Source: Bacillota bacterium (GTDB lineage: Bacteria > Bacillota > UBA4882 > UBA8346). Taken from it: a stretch of DNA of 17,220 nt. Shown in pieces: positions 14,745 through 17,220 of the stretch (position 1 is the first letter of the stretch; the number at the start of each line of letters is the position of its first letter). The stretch is taken from positions 1 through 17,220 of the forward strand of contig DNPQ01000069.1 of NCBI GenBank assembly GCA_003501335.1, given 5' to 3'. The notes beneath the pieces are model-generated. The model saw only the letters and a list, made by a program, of their open reading frames with translations. It ran no database searches and was not told the DNA's origin. The position numbers were made by a program, and so were the translations under genes.

Positions 14745-15776
14745 GTGGGCGCTATTATCCAGGCGGTAATCACCATTTACAACTTGATTCAATTTTTTAT
14801 CGAACGGGCTAAGCAGATCGCCGCTTTGGTCAATGCCGTCTTTAACTCCATTGCCGAGATCGCCGGGGGAAACATCACCAAGGCCGTGGCTGCAGTGGAG
14901 AATTCTCTGGTTAAAGCCCTGCCGGTGGCCATCAGTTTTTTGGCGAATTTGGTAGGAATTGGAGGATTGGCGGCGAAGATTAAGGAAATTATCCAGAAAA
15001 TCAGCAACCCCATTCATCAGGCCGTTGGCAAGGCAGTCGGGTTCATCGTGGGGAAGGCGAAGGCTTTCATTGCTAAACTCAGTGGGGCGGATAAGCCGAA
15101 AGAAGAAGCACCAAAGAATGAAGCGGAGCATGATGCACAGGTTAATGCGGGCCTCGCTGCCTTAGATAAAGAGCAGCAGAAAGAGGATGCGGATCATAAC
15201 GGCGCATTGACCCAGGATGAGGCTATTGAAGCGGCCGAAAAGGTGAAAAAGGCCTATCCGGTATTTAAGTCGATTACCCCGGTTGAACAAAGCGGTAAAT
15301 GGGTATTTGAGTATGTAGGAAGTGCTGGAAAGCATGGGGGGCTGAATGTTGAGAATGTTGTTACTAAAAGACCCGGTGGCTATAAAACAGGGGATGTTGA
15401 TCTACATGGTAATTTAAGTCCTGGAATTAATCGTGCACCAGGGCATCAAAATATTGCTGCTGATGGGTATGTTCAATCCCATCATCCAATACAAAATGAA
15501 TGGGCTAAACAATGGGCACAAAAGAAAGGATTACCCTATGATGAAAATAAAGCTCCGGCGATATTACTTAAATCTAATTCAGGCAGTCCTCATGCTAAGA
15601 TATCTGCAGCACAAAGGGCGAGACGGAGGGATAAAGGATATGATACCGATATAAAAAGTGAATTTGATTTTAGTTATCGAGAAATGCTTGACGCAGGAGT
15701 AGATATTAAAATAACTCGAAAAGCAATAAACGATGCCTACAAGTATTTCGAAAGTATAGGAGGTTTTATCAAGTGA
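14745..15776 (+). CDS. Orphan effector tip: end of core plus SHH-motif nuclease toxin
   Basis: 343 codons from a GTG without ribosome binding site; a TAG three codons upstream closes the frame. The first ~110 residues continue the effector 3 core (IIQAVITIYNLIQFFIERAK to VGFIVGKAK). A pre-toxin linker follows (VNAGLAALDKEQQ...KVKKAYPVFKSITPVEQ), of a kind I recall from DUF4157 and other polymorphic toxins. It carries a textbook EF-hand loop, DADHNGALTQDE (15186-15221). The tip reads NIAADGYVQSHHPIQNEWAK, then LPYD, AP-ILL, GSPHAKISAAQRARR and a helical end. SHH (15477-15485) with the later PH matches the Tox-SHH branch of HNH/Endonuclease VII-fold nucleases. Without leader and DUF4157 it should not be loaded by itself; it is a silent tip unless recombined into effector 3. 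The 4-nt overlap with the immunity gene is preserved. Confidence 0.75.
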   Translation: MGAIIQAVITIYNLIQFFIERAKQIAALVNAVFNSIAEIAGGNITKAVAAVENSLVKALPVAISFLANLVGIGGLAAKIKEIIQKISNPIHQAVGKAVGFIVGKAKAFIAKLSGADKPKEEAPKNEAEHDAQVNAGLAALDKEQQKEDADHNGALTQDEAIEAAEKVKKAYPVFKSITPVEQSGKWVFEYVGSAGKHGGLNVENVVTKRPGGYKTGDVDLHGNLSPGINRAPGHQNIAADGYVQSHHPIQNEWAKQWAQKKGLPYDENKAPAILLKSNSGSPHAKISAAQRARRRDKGYDTDIKSEFDFSYREMLDAGVDIKITRKAINDAYKYFESIGGFIK

Positions 15777-16423
15777 TAGATTCCACAAAAATTGATAGTT
15801 TAAAAAAAAATCCTTCAGCTGATGATATTGAGATCGATACGATAGAAACAGAAATGGGAGTCAAACTACCAGAGGTATATAAAGAATTATTAAAATACTC
15901 AAATGGCTTATCAATTAACTATGGAGTGCTTATTTACGGAACTCAAGATTTTATTGAGCGAAATTTGACATGGGAAATAGCAGAGTATGCTAAAGGATAT
16001 ATTGCTGTTGGTGATGATGGCGGTGGTAATGTTTTTTTAATGGAACGGGATCCAAACTCAGCCAATTTATATATTGTTGACTCCGGGTATATAAATCCTA
16101 ATGGAGCTAATTTAGTAACATCAGACTTTATTAAATGGATAAATAATGGGTGTGTAATTTGTAAGACTCAAAACACAGTAAACCAAACAAACTTTGATAC
16201 TGGTGATATTATATTAGTCACTTTTCCGGAAGGTGGCTTAAAAGAGTTAATTACTATTAAAAATACTTTTGGTTTGGAAGTCTCTACCAATGAATTGGTG
16301 AAAGGTTCAAAAAAACTTCCCTTAGTTCTTGTAAGAGATTTTCCTTATGGGAAGGCAACAAAATTGATTGAAAAATTAGGTGCTTTGGGTAAAGTTTTAA
16401 GGATAGAAGGGGGTAGAAAATAA
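15773..16423 (+). CDS. SUKH (SMI1/KNR4) immunity protein with L7/L12-CTD-like extension
   Basis: 216 aa. The GTG start overlaps the toxin stop (GTGA), so translation is coupled. Residues ~18-125 form a SUKH-1 domain: IDTIETEMGVKLPEVYKELL, KYSNGLSINYGVLIYGTQD, IAVGDDGGGNVFLME, LYIVDSGYI and a closing DFIKWI helix. Residues ~142-214 form a second unit (DIILVTFPEGGLKELITIKN, then GLEVSTNELVKG, LPLVLVRDFPYGKATKLIEK, LGALGKVLRIEGG). Its strand-helix-helix-strand-helix-strand order and spacing resemble the C-terminal domain of ribosomal protein L7/L12. SUKH proteins neutralise nuclease toxins by direct binding, so the SHH nuclease is the expected partner. The extension may bind a second toxin or the ribosome; that part is inference. 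Confidence 0.8.
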   Translation: MIDSTKIDSLKKNPSADDIEIDTIETEMGVKLPEVYKELLKYSNGLSINYGVLIYGTQDFIERNLTWEIAEYAKGYIAVGDDGGGNVFLMERDPNSANLYIVDSGYINPNGANLVTSDFIKWINNGCVICKTQNTVNQTNFDTGDIILVTFPEGGLKELITIKNTFGLEVSTNELVKGSKKLPLVLVRDFPYGKATKLIEKLGALGKVLRIEGGRK

Positions 16424-16504
16424 GAAAGTGGGTTTTTTATTAAAGTTGGATTACTTTTTTCGATATATTTAATTTTTATTTTTATATATCATTGGAGGAA
16501 CCAA

Positions 16505-17220
16505 ATGTCATCATTAGACCAAAACGCTAGATTAATAGAACAGGATTTACTCTGGCTGCAAGCCATCATCACTCAGCGGATTAAGAACTTAATTCACCGG
16601 GACACCCTGGAACAACCTATTGAACTCATTCCCCCTGCTTTGGACTTAAGCGAAGCGGGGTTTTTTTATGCCGGTTTTTTGCAAAAAAATGAGGTAACCC
16701 CCGAGGAGCGGCTAGTAGTGGCATTAGCCCTAGCCCCTGAGGTCCGGCCGGAACTATTGGATCCATTCTTAGCCCCGAATCCGAAGTATGAAAAGACTTA
16801 CAGTGAATTCGGAGGCATCACGATCCGTAGTTTCAACGGCTTTATTCCCACACTGAAAACGGCTCTTTTCCTGTTGGGAGGGACGAAGGTGAGCGAACAG
16901 TTGAAATATGCCTCATTGTTTGCTCCCAGTGGCAGACTTTATGGCGGGAATATTCTCCGGGAAGTCCAGTGGGAGGAAGGAAGCCCGGTATTCCATCAAC
17001 AGTTGGCCTTGAGCGGGAGCGCATTGAGCCAGATCCTAAGCGGTGAGGATTTGCAGTATGAGTACAGCGCCGACTTTCCGGCCCGCCGGCTAACTACCAA
17101 GATGGAGTGGGAGGATCTGGTTCTGGCGGAGTCAACCGCGACTCAGCTCAAAGAACTCCTCACCTGGCCGGAGCATGGACGGAAACTGATTGAGGATTTG
17201 CAAATGGGCAAGAACATTCA
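16505..17220 (+). CDS. eCIS AAA+ ATPase (Pvc15/Afp15 type), N-terminal part, runs off the window
   Basis: The frame is open for 238 codons to the window end. GGAGG (16494-16498) lies 6 nt before the ATG. The N-terminal domain (EQDLLWLQAIITQRIKNLIH, PPALDLSEAGFFYAGFLQ, PEERLVVALALAPEVRPELL, RSFNGFIPTLKTALFLLGG) is the helical winged-helix-like region of eCIS ATPases. It leads into KMEWEDLVLAESTATQLKEL and WPEHGRKLIEDLQMGKN, which in this family comes shortly before the Walker A motif, beyond the window. The family is required for assembly or loading in PVC/Afp systems. The gene follows a long AT-rich 81-nt gap without visible promoter. Two other 5' ends of this gene lie upstream (5070, 12323), so this is the only copy likely to be complete. 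Confidence 0.85.
   Translation, partial: MSSLDQNARLIEQDLLWLQAIITQRIKNLIHRDTLEQPIELIPPALDLSEAGFFYAGFLQKNEVTPEERLVVALALAPEVRPELLDPFLAPNPKYEKTYSEFGGITIRSFNGFIPTLKTALFLLGGTKVSEQLKYASLFAPSGRLYGGNILREVQWEEGSPVFHQQLALSGSALSQILSGEDLQYEYSADFPARRLTTKMEWEDLVLAESTATQLKELLTWPEHGRKLIEDLQMGKNI
16633..16667 (+). terminator. Terminator-like hairpin inside the ATPase gene
   Basis: Arms CCCTGCTT (16633-16640) and AAGCGGGG (16653-16660), 12-nt loop, seven T. Compared with 12450-12485 one A-U pair has become G-U, so the stem is kept. It would stop or slow transcription about 130 nt into the gene. Confidence 0.4.

Noticed and set aside
14661..15131. 156-codon minus-strand reading frame
   Set aside because: Antisense to the core and linker of the orphan SHH module, which has clear homology on the + strand.
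16424..16504. Promoter for the ATPase in the AT-rich gap
   Set aside because: Several TATA-like strings occur, but none has a -35 box at 16-18 nt; AT-richness alone is not enough.
12323..16906. Direct repeats of the ATPase start as ends of an insertion sequence
   Set aside because: The repeats are coding, diverged by about a quarter at protein level, and have no terminal inverted repeats or intact transposase between them; recombination-based cassette gain explains them better.
1..17220. tRNA, rRNA or riboswitch
   Set aside because: No cloverleaf with a GGTTCGAATCC-type arm, no rRNA-like stretch and no recognisable riboswitch core was seen on either strand.

Overview
The window looks like part of an extracellular contractile injection system (eCIS, PVC/Afp-type) locus in an endospore-forming Bacillota. 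The eCIS call rests on a DUF4255/Pvc16-type cap protein at the left edge, a PAAR-like spike-tip protein, three effectors (two carrying the eCIS-associated DUF4157 domain) and the start of the eCIS AAA+ ATPase at the right edge. The Bacillota call rests on strong GGAGG-type ribosome binding sites, sigma-A-like promoter elements, a Spo0E-family aspartyl-phosphate phosphatase and a remnant resembling Firmicutes-type REP-associated transposases. The genus cannot be told from this sequence. All clear genes are on the + strand except one small ribbon-helix-helix regulator.

Layout. 1-2858: structural end of the eCIS operon, with the DUF4255 cap protein (3' end only), a 713-aa protein ending in three tandem CBM2-like cellulose-binding domains, and the PAAR-like tip, closed by a hairpin terminator. 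2972-4867: effector 1, DUF4157 plus a cholera/pertussis-toxin-like ADP-ribosyltransferase. 4868-5488: no intact gene, but two hairpin terminators and a decayed copy of the 5' end of the ATPase gene. 5489-8079: effector 2 (SH3b plus glycine-rich membrane segment plus a polymorphic-toxin C terminus) followed by three small immunity-like genes. 8209-12281: effector 3 (DUF4157, long helical core, His-Me-finger nuclease, ComEA-like HhH tail) followed by a SUKH-like immunity gene. 12323-12730: a truncated second copy of the ATPase 5' end. 12731-13670: inserted material (RHH regulator, Spo0E-like gene, transposase-like remnant). 13669-16423: two orphan pieces of the effector-3 core, each followed by an alternative toxin end and its immunity gene (remnant tail plus Imm22; SHH nuclease plus SUKH). 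16505-end: ATPase, open to the window edge.

How it fits together. Effectors 1-3 share no common effector domain but begin with the same ~25-residue leader (MNYAKEQT...YxSVNxLxQxKK), most simply a packaging signal for loading into the injection tube. Toxin-immunity pairing, alternating immunity genes and orphan core-plus-tip fragments are the hallmarks of polymorphic toxin loci (Rhs, CDI). They suggest that this eCIS delivers, at least in part, antibacterial toxins, and that toxin tips are exchanged by recombination in the repeated core. The 5' end of the ATPase gene recurs after each effector block, as if each acquisition inserted just upstream of, or recombined at, that gene. All functional statements are by eye from motifs; no searches were run.
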